A stretch of DNA of 35,033 nt from Clostridiales bacterium. GTDB lineage: Bacteria; Bacillota; Clostridia; Christensenellales; Pumilibacteraceae. A program made the position numbers and the translations under genes. The stretch covers positions 1-35,033 of the forward strand of contig JAFLVI010000011.1 of assembly GCA_022508405.1 (NCBI GenBank). The letters are read 5' to 3'. This document shows, piece after piece, positions 7,912-16,200 of the stretch (position 1 is its first letter; each line of letters opens with the position of its first letter). The notes beneath the pieces were generated by a model. It was given only the letters and a program-made list of their open reading frames with translations, was not told the DNA's origin and ran no database searches.

Positions 7912-8274
7912 TTAGTCTCCTTTGAGTGTAAGCTCTACAGCCGCCACCGCATAATCGCCGTCGTGCGATATGGACACACTGCTGTTGTACGGCTTAAACA
8001 GCTTTACCGCGCCGCGGTAATAATTGAGCATGGGCGCGCCGTTGGGTGCGTGAGTAACCTCTATATCGCTGGGCATTATGCCACCGCCCAGTCCTACACC
8101 GAGCGCCTTTACCGCCGCTTCCTTGACGCAAAACAGACCTGCATAGCTTGCCGCGCTGTCGCTCCTGCTGCCGCAGTATGCTTGTTCCGCCGCCGTGAAC
8201 ACCCTATCCACAAACGCCGCGTTTTGTATTGCTTTTTTTATTCTGGAAATTAAAACCGTATCGATTCCTATCAT
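7912..8274 (-). CDS. acpS: Holo-[acyl-carrier-protein] synthase
   Basis: Transfers 4'-phosphopantetheine from CoA to the ACP of fatty-acid synthesis. At 120 residues it has the normal AcpS length. MIGIDTVLISRI contains the first metal-binding Asp. AGLFCVKEAAVKALGVGLGG is the central P-Pant transferase motif with the catalytic Glu. The C-terminal SVSISHDGDYAVAAVEL completes the fold. The ATG at 8274 matches the family N-terminus exactly, although its ribosome site is weak (ACGGTA). It may depend on translation of the peptidase gene ending 16 nt upstream. Confidence 0.95.
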   Translation of the reverse strand: MIGIDTVLISRIKKAIQNAAFVDRVFTAAEQAYCGSRSDSAASYAGLFCVKEAAVKALGVGLGGGIMPSDIEVTHAPNGAPMLNYYRGAVKLFKPYNSSVSISHDGDYAVAAVELTLKGD

Positions 8275-8290
8275 AATTGTACCGTTTGTA

Positions 8291-9202
8291 TTAAAGCTTT
8301 ACAGCGTTTTCCACGGCACGTGCGGCAGCTTCCGCCGCAAGCGCCATAACTATATTTAAATCCGCAATTTTATCGCCCTTGGACAGCGCAAAAAGCGTGT
8401 CGCCGTCAGCGTCGGTATGCACCGGACGAATGGACATTGCAAGCCCGTCGTGCGCCACCGCCGCAACCTTATTTACCTGAACCTTGTCAAGTTTGGCGTT
8501 TGTCATAATGCACCCGATTGTAGTATTAGTGCCCGCCTGCATCTTCATCATGGCCGCTAGCGACCCGTCGGTAAACGCTTTCATAGTGTTTAAAAACTCG
8601 CCGTTAGGAAGCTTTGCGCCCGCAAGAATTTTGCCCGTTGTGTGATCGCACACGTCGCCTAACGCATTTACGGCGATTACGGCGGAAACAAACACGTCGC
8701 CGAACGAACATGTGGCGCCGCCTATACCGCTTTTGCACGCACACTGCGGTCCCAAAATCTTGCCGACCGTTGCGCCCCTGCCCGCACCGACATTGCCGAA
8801 TACCACTCCGTTTGAGACGGCACATTTTGCCGCGCTATAACCCATGCTTTTATCCGGATAATGATATTCGTTAGGCGTGTTAAGGTCAAAAAGTATCGCT
8901 TGTGCGACCAACGGCACAACCTTGTCGCCCACCTTGAAGCCGACGTTATTTTCGCGCAAGTAGTCCATAACTCCGCACGCCGCTTCCAGCCCGTACGCCG
9001 ATCCGCCCGAAAGCACAACGGCATTAACAAAACCCTGCGACTTTTCGGCAGAAAGCATATCCGTTTCGCGAGTCCCGGGAGCGCCGCCGCGCACGGACAC
9101 GCCGCCTACAGCGTAATCGGTAAGTATACACGTTACGCCGGTAAAATCGTTTTGAGCATGCCCGATTTTTATGCCGTCGGGCAAAAGCACCGTGTTGTTC
9201 AT
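8291..9202 (-). CDS. P1 family peptidase (DmpA/L-aminopeptidase-D-esterase-like)
   Basis: Ntn-hydrolase-like aminopeptidase of the S58/DmpA family, 303 residues, predicted cytoplasmic. Family hallmarks are DGIKIGHAQNDFTGVTCIL at the N-terminus, GGAPGTRETD, VVLSGGSAYGLEA, VGAGRGATVGK and SAVIAVNALGDV. In the family the precursor is cut autocatalytically before a Ser or Thr nucleophile. The candidate stretch here is GGATCSFGD (about residues 162-170), but I cannot say which residue is the nucleophile. Physiological substrate is unknown. It sits between recX and acpS, with an AAGGAG site, 19 nt after recX. Confidence 0.9.
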   Translation of the reverse strand: MNNTVLLPDGIKIGHAQNDFTGVTCILTDYAVGGVSVRGGAPGTRETDMLSAEKSQGFVNAVVLSGGSAYGLEAACGVMDYLRENNVGFKVGDKVVPLVAQAILFDLNTPNEYHYPDKSMGYSAAKCAVSNGVVFGNVGAGRGATVGKILGPQCACKSGIGGATCSFGDVFVSAVIAVNALGDVCDHTTGKILAGAKLPNGEFLNTMKAFTDGSLAAMMKMQAGTNTTIGCIMTNAKLDKVQVNKVAAVAHDGLAMSIRPVHTDADGDTLFALSKGDKIADLNIVMALAAEAAARAVENAVKL

Positions 9203-9221
9203 ATATCACTCCTTAAATCTT

Positions 9222-9860
9222 TCAGTCGTCCGCGCCGTCATAGTCGTATTCGTCGTCCGCCATAAACTCATCCGCAAGCTGCGCAATCGCGCCGTTAATG
9301 CTGTCCCACGAAAACCCGCGTCCCGCCAAAAACCGTTTTAGCTTTTGCTTGTCCGAAGTTTTATGCGATTTTAAATACTTTTGCGCAATATCGATAATGC
9401 TGTCTTCCGGCGCTTCTTCCAAAAGCTCGTCTATAACGGCTTGCGCAATGCCCTTTTGCCTTAACTCTGCGCCAATCCTAAACGCGCCGTACTTTTTTGA
9501 CTTGGACTTTATATAGCTTTGCGCGTAGAGATAGTCGTCTATGTAATGATACGCACAAAGCTTTTCTATAGCTTGGTCGATTATTTCTTTGTCGTAACCC
9601 TTATCGGCAAGATATTTGTGTATTTCCTTTTTTGCACGCGGCGCTGTGGAAAGATACCCGACCGCGCGCTCGAATGCGGAATTCAGTTCGCTGCTTGCCA
9701 TTACTCGCTTTAACTCGTCCGCAGTGATATTGTCGCCTATTTTAAGCCTAGCGGCGGCAACCGCCACCTCGTCCAATCCGCAAACAAACTCGTCGTCGAT
9801 AAATATGCTTACGCGGCTTTTGTTGCGCTTTTGCTTTTGAATATCGGTTATCTTGCCCAT
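9222..9860 (-). CDS. recX: Regulatory protein RecX
   Basis: Modulator of RecA filaments, 212 residues. MGKITDIQKQKRNKSRVSIF, followed by the DDEFVCGLDE region, is the typical start. Three-helix RecX repeats follow, with YLSTAPRAKKEIHKYLADKG, YHYIDDYLYAQSYI and KYGAFRIGAELRQKGI as hallmarks. The C-terminus is acidic (DDEYDYDGADD). No ribosome site precedes the ATG at 9860, and the -10 box ends only 10 bases before it, so the mRNA is probably leaderless or nearly so. It is the first gene of a four-gene operon with the P1 peptidase, acpS and nnrDE. recA is not in the window. Confidence 0.93.
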   Translation of the reverse strand: MGKITDIQKQKRNKSRVSIFIDDEFVCGLDEVAVAAARLKIGDNITADELKRVMASSELNSAFERAVGYLSTAPRAKKEIHKYLADKGYDKEIIDQAIEKLCAYHYIDDYLYAQSYIKSKSKKYGAFRIGAELRQKGIAQAVIDELLEEAPEDSIIDIAQKYLKSHKTSDKQKLKRFLAGRGFSWDSINGAIAQLADEFMADDEYDYDGADD

Positions 9861-9870
9861 GACTGCGTAT

Positions 9871-9899
9871 ATTATACTATTTTATAATGACAAAATCAA
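9871..9899 (-). promoter_or_regulatory. Promoter of the recX operon
   Basis: TTGATT (9899-9894) and TATAAT (9876-9871), 17 bp apart on the minus strand. The expected start point at about 9864-9863 is only 3-4 bases before the recX ATG at 9860. Confidence 0.75.
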
Positions 9900-9902
9900 G
9901 CG

Positions 9903-9933
9903 TGAATAATTACAAATCAATCTGCAAATATTA
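9903..9933 (+). promoter_or_regulatory. Possible sporulation-sigma promoter
   Basis: Upstream of the coat-like operon no TTGACA/TATAAT pair is seen. TGAATA (9903-9908) followed 16 bp later by CAAATATTA (9925-9933) loosely resembles the forespore sigma-G/F pattern (TGMATA and CATxxTA). The match is poor and the region is AT-rich, so this is a weak suggestion supported mainly by the coat-protein assignment downstream. Confidence 0.22.
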
Positions 9934-9959
9934 AATTCACTATTAAAAAGGAGATCTTT

Positions 9960-10142
9960 ATGACTACAAAAAGCCTTACCGAACTCAGCGAGCTTTTGCG
10001 CAGCGAAAAATTGGCATACAAAAAGTGCTGCAATTACGTGTCCGAAACGGACAACGAGGAACTAAAGTGCGCGCTTGGCAACCTTGCCAACGGACACAAA
10101 CAGCGTTACGAAACGCTTAGCAACTATCTTAACAAGAACTAA
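9960..10142 (+). CDS. Small helical protein, coat-operon partner
   Basis: A 60-residue protein predicted to form two long helices: SLTELSELLRSEKLAYKKCC and EELKCALGNLANGHKQRYET. The pattern of a short acid-ending helix pair with a Cys-Cys and an Asn-Gly-His turn resembles half of the ferritin-like CotF-type bundle found in the next gene. This is an inference from helix pattern, not a firm family match. It has a strong AAGGAG site, and the next gene starts 11 nt after its stop, with the ribosome site of that gene touching the stop codon. The two are surely co-expressed. Confidence 0.7.
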   Translation: MTTKSLTELSELLRSEKLAYKKCCNYVSETDNEELKCALGNLANGHKQRYETLSNYLNKN

Positions 10143-10153
10143 GGAGAAAAACT

Positions 10154-10819
10154 ATGCAATACGACAACGACTACGATCTTGACCACAACGACTGCCCCGA
10201 GTACGAAAACGACGTGCCGGAAGAGTTTGCTTCCGACTTTGCGGTAGAATCCGATGCGGACGGCTACGACGAATTTCCGTCCACTCCCGACGAGTTTATC
10301 GGCAGCACGTTCGACAACGAACAAGCCGCAACAACAGATTTGTCCGACCTATACGAAGACGATGATAGCGAGTCGTACAACGGAGACGCCGTAAACTATG
10401 ACAACGAAACGGCGTACGAAAACGACTACGACAACGACTACGACAACGACTACGACAACTCGGACGGCCCCGTACCGTATGTAAATCCCGCGGACGAACA
10501 GGTAGCCACCTTTGACGACTGCTACTGCAACGACAGATGCAACTGCGGGTCGGCGCAGGACAAGTGCAAGCTGGACGACTACGAGATTATATCCGACGTA
10601 CTCGGCTCGGAAAAGCAAATCGTAAAGCTATACTCCACCGCCCTATGCGAAACCGCAGAAGAGCCCTTGCGCGATATAATACGCGAAAACTTTACCGAAG
10701 CGGCGGCGGACCAATACAAAGCATTCTCTTTTATGCAGTCCAAAGGCATGTACAAGACCGAACAAGCCACAGAAGAAAAGATAACCGAGGCGAAACAGCA
10801 ATTTTCTTCTATAAATTAA
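10154..10819 (+). CDS. CotF-domain spore coat-like protein with long acidic N-terminal region
   Basis: A 221-residue protein of two parts. Residues 1-120 are very acidic and low complexity (Asp, Glu, Asn, Tyr), with repeated YDND units. Then comes a Cys cluster, CYCNDRCNCGSAQDKC (about 122-137). Residues 141-221 form a CotF-like helical domain. DYEIISDVLGSEKQIVKLYS and the ending KGMYKTEQATEEKITEAKQQ match the CotF pattern, in which family members end in a WYP-like turn, EQA, and a basic helix. CotF proteins are structural parts of the endospore coat, so a coat or spore-surface role is likely. The acidic and Cys-rich parts are not normal for the family and may bind metal or cross-link. A bidirectional terminator follows. 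Confidence 0.8.
   Translation: MQYDNDYDLDHNDCPEYENDVPEEFASDFAVESDADGYDEFPSTPDEFIGSTFDNEQAATTDLSDLYEDDDSESYNGDAVNYDNETAYENDYDNDYDNDYDNSDGPVPYVNPADEQVATFDDCYCNDRCNCGSAQDKCKLDDYEIISDVLGSEKQIVKLYSTALCETAEEPLRDIIRENFTEAAADQYKAFSFMQSKGMYKTEQATEEKITEAKQQFSSIN
10421..10456 (+). repeat. Three tandem 12-bp repeats in the acidic coat-like gene
   Basis: AACGACTACGAC occurs three times head to tail (10421, 10433, 10445) and codes for NDYD units. Identical codons in each copy point to recent slippage expansion. Confidence 0.9.
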
Positions 10820-10847
10820 AATTATACTCTTGCAAAAGCATTATAAA

Positions 10848-10884
10848 ACAGGCATTACACATTTAAGCGTAATGCCTGTTTTTT
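10848..10884 (+). terminator. Bidirectional terminator between coat-like operon and cls
   Basis: ACAGGCATTAC (10848-10858) and GTAATGCCTGT (10869-10879) form an 11-bp stem with T-runs on both strands (six on plus, four on minus). It can end both the coat-like operon and the convergent cls transcript. Confidence 0.85.
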
Positions 10885-10893
10885 ATTTAACCG

Positions 10894-12456
10894 TCACAAC
10901 AGCGGAGCAAAAACCTTTACAAGCGCGCGGATAAACCGCTTCCACAGTGTTTCTTTGAGCATGCCGTTTGAAAACTTGATAGACATGTTTTGCGTTTCGA
11001 TAAAATCGGCTTCCATATCGGCAATGGCGGGACAGTCGTACATCCACACGCCGTTTTCAAAGTGATGAACAAGCGAACGGTAATCCAAATTTACCGTGCC
11101 GATGATTGCCACCTTTCCATCGGCGATATACATCTTTGCATGCACAAATCCCGATTCGTATTCGTAAATACTTACGCCCGCGTCCAACAACCGCTTATAG
11201 TAGCTTCTTGTCATGGAAAACACGAGTTTTTTGTCCGGAATGTGCGGCGTGATAATGCGAACGTCCACACCGCGCAGTGCGGTGTTTTCCAAAGTCTGTG
11301 CCAGCTCGTTATCAATAATCAGGTAAGGAGTGGTTATATATACGCTTTTTTGCGCACTGTTCAGTAAATTCTGTATGGCGGTTTTGGCGACGCGCCGCTC
11401 ATAAATAGGGCGCGGTCCGTCGCCGAACGGAATGCAATACCCTTTCGCCTGCACTTCGGACGGAGCATAAAACCGTGTAAAATCGTCGTTGAACTTTTTG
11501 TCGTTCATGCCGTAGTCAATAAGGAACAGGCGCGTAAGCTCATTTACCGCTTCCCCTTCCAGTCGTATACCCACGTCCTTCCAGTGCCCAAAGCGCACGA
11601 CACGGTTGATATACTCATCGGCGATGTTTACGCCGCCGGTAAAGCCGACTTTGCCGTCTATGACGGTGATTTTTCTGTGGCTGCGGTTGTTGAACTCGTT
11701 GTTTGCCTGTCCGCGCAATTTGGAAAAAGGAACGCACTTTATTCCCAGTTTTTTCATTTTTTTATAATAATTTCCGGCGAGTGTGGTCATGCAACCTATA
11801 TCGTCGTATACGACACGCACTTCCACGCCGGCTTTAATCTTTTCCTGCAACACTTCCAAAATCGTGTTCCAAAAATGGCCTTCCTCGATGATGAAGTACT
11901 CCATAAAAATAAACTTTTCCGCTTTTTTCAATTCTTCTACCATTGCGGCAAACAGATGTTCGCCCAGCGGATAATATTTGATATCGGTATTGGCGTAAAC
12001 GTGAGAATCGGATAATACTTTAAGCGCATGCGCTTGAGAAGCCACCGCAGTGTCCGTATTTTTTATTGTCTCAAGCTCCGTAGTGTCGTCTTTGTCCACC
12101 CGCTCGGACATAAAGCGCTTTATACGCTTGCGTTGCTTTTTGGACAGCTTGCGCGAGTAAAACATAAAGTAAAGCATAAAGCCGATTATAGGTATTAGCA
12201 ATACAAAAAATATCCACGGCAGCTTATAATCGGGATTGTCGTTTCTTCCTATAATACTGATTGCCACGCCAATCTGCGTCACCACAACCGAAATATATGA
12301 GTAAGGAAAAAACATCGTAAGAAGTACTACACCGGCTATTATTGCCGCAGTTTCGGCTATGACAAATAATATAGCAATAATATACCTAAAAGGAATGTAA
12401 TTTACTTCCCTTTCTACATCTGTTTTTCCATTTGGCACCACAATCGTTTTTTTCAT
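10894..12456 (-). CDS. cls: Cardiolipin synthase (phospholipase D type)
   Basis: Membrane enzyme that joins two phosphatidylglycerols to cardiolipin and glycerol. About 520 residues, the usual bacterial Cls length. Two N-terminal membrane helices (about residues 25-48 and 65-85) are followed by two HKD motifs: HRKITVIDGKVGFTGGVNIA (about 255-275) and HAKMYIADGKVAIIGTVNLD (about 437-456), both with intact His, Lys and Asp. I use the ATG at 12456 rather than the GTG at 12462, because the only ribosome-site-like run (GGGGTG) overlaps that GTG. The gene stands alone between its own promoter and a shared terminator. Confidence 0.95.
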   Translation of the reverse strand: MKKTIVVPNGKTDVEREVNYIPFRYIIAILFVIAETAAIIAGVVLLTMFFPYSYISVVVTQIGVAISIIGRNDNPDYKLPWIFFVLLIPIIGFMLYFMFYSRKLSKKQRKRIKRFMSERVDKDDTTELETIKNTDTAVASQAHALKVLSDSHVYANTDIKYYPLGEHLFAAMVEELKKAEKFIFMEYFIIEEGHFWNTILEVLQEKIKAGVEVRVVYDDIGCMTTLAGNYYKKMKKLGIKCVPFSKLRGQANNEFNNRSHRKITVIDGKVGFTGGVNIADEYINRVVRFGHWKDVGIRLEGEAVNELTRLFLIDYGMNDKKFNDDFTRFYAPSEVQAKGYCIPFGDGPRPIYERRVAKTAIQNLLNSAQKSVYITTPYLIIDNELAQTLENTALRGVDVRIITPHIPDKKLVFSMTRSYYKRLLDAGVSIYEYESGFVHAKMYIADGKVAIIGTVNLDYRSLVHHFENGVWMYDCPAIADMEADFIETQNMSIKFSNGMLKETLWKRFIRALVKVFAPLL

Positions 12457-12473
12457 GCGCACCCCATATTATA

Positions 12474-12502
12474 ATTGTAACATGTTTACAAGTATAATGC
12501 AA
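12474..12502 (-). promoter_or_regulatory. Candidate promoter of cls
   Basis: TTGCAT (12502-12497) and TACAAT (12479-12474) on the minus strand, 17 bp apart, about 18 bp before the ATG. Confidence 0.55.
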
Positions 12503-12563
12503 TAGCTAAATCATTTCTTACAATTATAATAAAAAATTATACCGATAAAGTACAAAAACATGC

Positions 12564-12592
12564 AACAAAAGAGCGCACCGTGACGGTGCGCT
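12564..12592 (-). terminator. Terminator of the surface protein-PRTase unit
   Basis: On the minus strand AGCGCACCG and CGGTGCGCT (12592-12572) form a 9-bp stem with a 3-nt loop, followed by CTTTTGTT. It lies 64 bp after the phosphoribosyltransferase stop. Confidence 0.7.
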
Positions 12593-12655
12593 GCTGTTGT
12601 CTATTATAGAATTATTGTTGATAAGTTTGTTTAATATTAAATTATGGGATTGCGT

Positions 12656-13198
12656 TTACATCAACGGAATGGTTGCCAGATAGTCCACGCCTTCTTTATC
12701 CTTGGCGTCGCCTTCGGCAAGCACAAACGCGCGGCAAACAACCGTGCCGCCCGCTTCCGCCACAATCTGTTCCAGTGCGGCATTGGCGGCGCCCGTGCTG
12801 ATAACGTCGTCTACAATGGCTACGCGCTTGCCCTTGATAAGCTCCACGTCGTGCGCGGAAAGATACAGCTTTTGAATGTCGCCTGTGGTGATTGTCTTGG
12901 CCTGAACTTCTATGCCGTCTTGCATATACAGCTTTTTGCTCTTTCTGACAACGGCGTAAAACTTGTGCCCCATCTCGCGCGCTACGCAGTGCGTAAGCTG
13001 AAGTCCCTTGCTTTCCGCTGTGATAAGCACGTCGGGCTTATACTTTTTTATACGTTCCGCAAGGTGCTTCGCGCAATGGTCGGTTAGCTCAACGTTGCCG
13101 TGCAGGTTGAAAAACGCGATGTTGATGTCCCCGGGCAACGGAAGAATTGGAAGCAACTCTTCCCTGCCGCAAATGTCTACCGAAAAATACTTTTCCAT
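12656..13198 (-). CDS. Phosphoribosyltransferase, adenine PRTase-like
   Basis: Type I phosphoribosyltransferase of 180 residues, likely a purine salvage enzyme using PRPP in the cytoplasm. The PRPP-binding loop is VAIVDDVISTGAAN (about residues 122-135). PDVLITAESKGLQLTHCVAR matches the adenine PRTase segment that normally reads EARGF, here with Lys in place of Arg. Overall architecture is closest to Apt, but the base specificity is not certain. The start has an AAGGAC site. It lies 32 bp downstream of the giant surface protein gene with no terminator between them, so it can be read from that transcript. Confidence 0.85.
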   Translation of the reverse strand: MEKYFSVDICGREELLPILPLPGDINIAFFNLHGNVELTDHCAKHLAERIKKYKPDVLITAESKGLQLTHCVAREMGHKFYAVVRKSKKLYMQDGIEVQAKTITTGDIQKLYLSAHDVELIKGKRVAIVDDVISTGAANAALEQIVAEAGGTVVCRAFVLAEGDAKDKEGVDYLATIPLM

Positions 13199-13230
13199 AT
13201 TTATGTCCTTTTTAGATAATTGTCTTAGCC

Positions 13231-16200
13231 TTAAGAATTCCAGCGCGCGTACAAAATGATATCGCCGGTGAGTTCATCATTGCCTTGCCATTTTTCGCCT
13301 TCTTGTTCCAAAGTATACCAGCCGTCAAACTCATCATCGTCGGTAACGGTGGGTTTGATTAAATCCAACAACTTTTTCAACTCGTCGGCATTTTTCACTT
13401 TAAATGTCAGAGTGGAATTTTCACCGTCCAACGTTTTACCTTCTCCGACCGCCTTAAGCGTGACGGTAAACACAACTTGCGTCCAACGGGCGTGCAGTTG
13501 TTGATCGTTTTCAAGCTGAACGGTCGATCCGTTTTCAATCTTATTGCCGTCTGCTACTCCGGTATACCACCCGTCAAACGTATAGCCGTCGCGTGTGGGT
13601 GTGGGAAGAATATACTTTTCGCCGTTAGCGTATGTCTGATTCTGGAACGTCTGTTGCTGAGAAGGAGGATTTTCGCCGTAGTTCAAGTCAAATGAAACTG
13701 TGTACAGCTTTTCCCACTGTGCGTACAGAATAAGATCTGCTCCGTTTTGGAGATCGGAAGTTACCATAGATGCTGCCGTAATAACTTGGCTGCTACTTTC
13801 AGCCGCAATAGTCCAGCAAACAAATCTATACCCTTCGCGCGAAACATCGTTTTTCAACTCGCCGAATGCTTGCCCAAACGTAACTTGCCTTGTCTCATCA
13901 ATAGCAGGCGCTTCGGTATAGTTGGCATTGTACTTAAGCATATACTTATTTACAGTCCAATTTGCGTACAGGGTGATGTCCGACGTGATGGTGATAGTGT
14001 TTTCCTTGCGTTCGCCGTCGCCGTCTTTGCCTGTGTACCAACCGTCAAAGGTGTAACCTGTGCGCATAGGGGTGTATTCGCCAAGGCTAACCGTATACGA
14101 GTCGCCACTCTTGCTGACGGTAATCACCTTTACTCTTTCTCCGTCAACAGCGCCTTCGCCTGCAATGAGCGTAACGGTAAACACTATAGGCGTCCAGTGC
14201 GCAAAAAGTTCGGTAGTGGAAGTTACGGCCGCTGTTTGAAGAACGCCGCTTTCCGCCGAAGTATACCAACCGTCAAATCTGTAGTCGGCACGCACGGGAA
14301 TGATGTTTACATAATCGGAATACGAAGTGCCTTTATCAAGTGTTACAACATACTTGTCGGAACTGCCTATCTTGCCGGCGCCCGCATTAAGAGTTACGGT
14401 AAATGTTTCTACCCACTGTGCGGTGATAGTCATATTTCCGGTAACATGCTCGATTACACCACTCGAACTCCAGCCGGTAAACCTGTGATTAGCCCACGTA
14501 GGCGTTAACAAAGTATGCAACGCGAACGAGTCGTTGTACTTAACATCAACGGTGATTTTTCTGTTGGCGCCGTCTACCGTCGCGTTGTCATCGCCGGCGT
14601 CAATAGTTACCGTGTAGTACTTAATTCTCCACTGCGCGTACAGTGTGATTTCGGTTACGGTGTCGGTTTCGGGCTTGACAAGAGTGTTTTCGGTTACGGC
14701 TTGGCTTGTTGCGCTTGCCGCAACAGTCCAACCGATAAAGTCGTAGCCGTCGCGTGTAGGCGCAGTCAAGTTGCCGTACGGCTGACCGTAGGTAATCTTG
14801 TCGGACGCGTCCGGAATGGCGGGTGCGTCATCGTAGTTGGCATTGTACTTAAGCGTGTACGTCCTTGCCGTCCAGCGCGCATACAATGTGTGCGGCTGCA
14901 TGTTGGTTACCTTATCGGTACTCTGAACAGGCGTACCGTCCTTTTCCGCAGTGTACCAGCCGTCGAATGTATAACCCTTGCGCGTGGGATTGGGCAACTT
15001 ATACTGATGTTTGTAAAGCGGCTTAGTGTAAGAAGCGCACTCTACGTTGTCATCACCTGCGTTGTAGTTGAGCGTTACGTCAATTTGACCTGTTACGCGT
15101 ACACGGTACAGAACAGTTACATAGTACGGATTTCCGCCCATACCCCTGTTGTATGTGGTAAGCTTAACTTCAATCGTGGAAAGCTCTATCGGGGCATCCG
15201 TCTTGAACGTCATGTTCAAATTGAAGCTGTTGGTTTGTGTATTGTGTGCCTGATTATTGTACAAATACACAATCGCACTGTTACCGGTGAGAGTCGCCTT
15301 CAGATTATCGTTATCGTTTACTTTCAATGATGTAAAGTATTCGTTAAGATTATGACCCGTAGGCGCGGTAATAGTAATCGATTGAGCGTATTTGTAATTG
15401 GCGCTTTGGGCTGCCGACCATACTGAAACAACCGAGTTATTTTGTACAATATCGTCTGTGCCGTCATTGACAGCAAAATCAATATGGTCGGTCTCTGTTG
15501 CTGTGTACTGAGATGTTGTTTGCGGCGCCATTACCTTTACAGTACAGCTAAACGACGTTTCAAAGCCGGCAACGGTAAGGTTGACAGTTACACTGACATC
15601 GTGGTCGGAAGTAACTTCTTCCGCGGTGAACTGCACGCCGTTGCCGCCGTATGTTGCCGTCAAATAAGACGTTTCCGTAGATACACCTGTTACTACAACG
15701 GTATAACCGTCGCTTGCGTTAAGCCGCATTATAGCGGTTTCACCCGCGTTGATAGACGCCGTTCCGCCCGCATTGACGGTTCCGTCGCCCATAGTGGCGG
15801 ACACAGTCACTCGGTATGTATCTACCGTGTATTGTACGGTATTGTGATATACGTAAATGTTGTCGTCAGTGTCCTTATAAGTGATAATATATGTCAATGT
15901 AAAGGTCTTACTTGAGTCGCCGCTTGTCAGGTACGCACCGTACTCTTTGGCTACGGAAATTTTAGGAGCAGTCGTTCCGTCATTTGCCACAGTTACGTAT
16001 TTGGCTACGGCAGCGGGAACAATTACGTCCATGCGTTGGACAGTGCCCGATATTGTACCGTCTGTGCACGAGATATCTCCGCTATTCACCGTTAAATCCG
16101 CGTACCCATCCGAATATCTAAAGGTGTGCTCGAGATCGGCGGTATTAAGGAAGGTAAACGATATTCTCTTTGTTCCTGTGACCGTCATACCGACAAAATC

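Noticed and set aside
10139-10618. Valine-rich minus-strand open frames opposite the coat-like gene
   Set aside because: They are the complement of the repeated Asp/Asn/Tyr codons (GTC, GTT, GTA) and have no ribosome sites.
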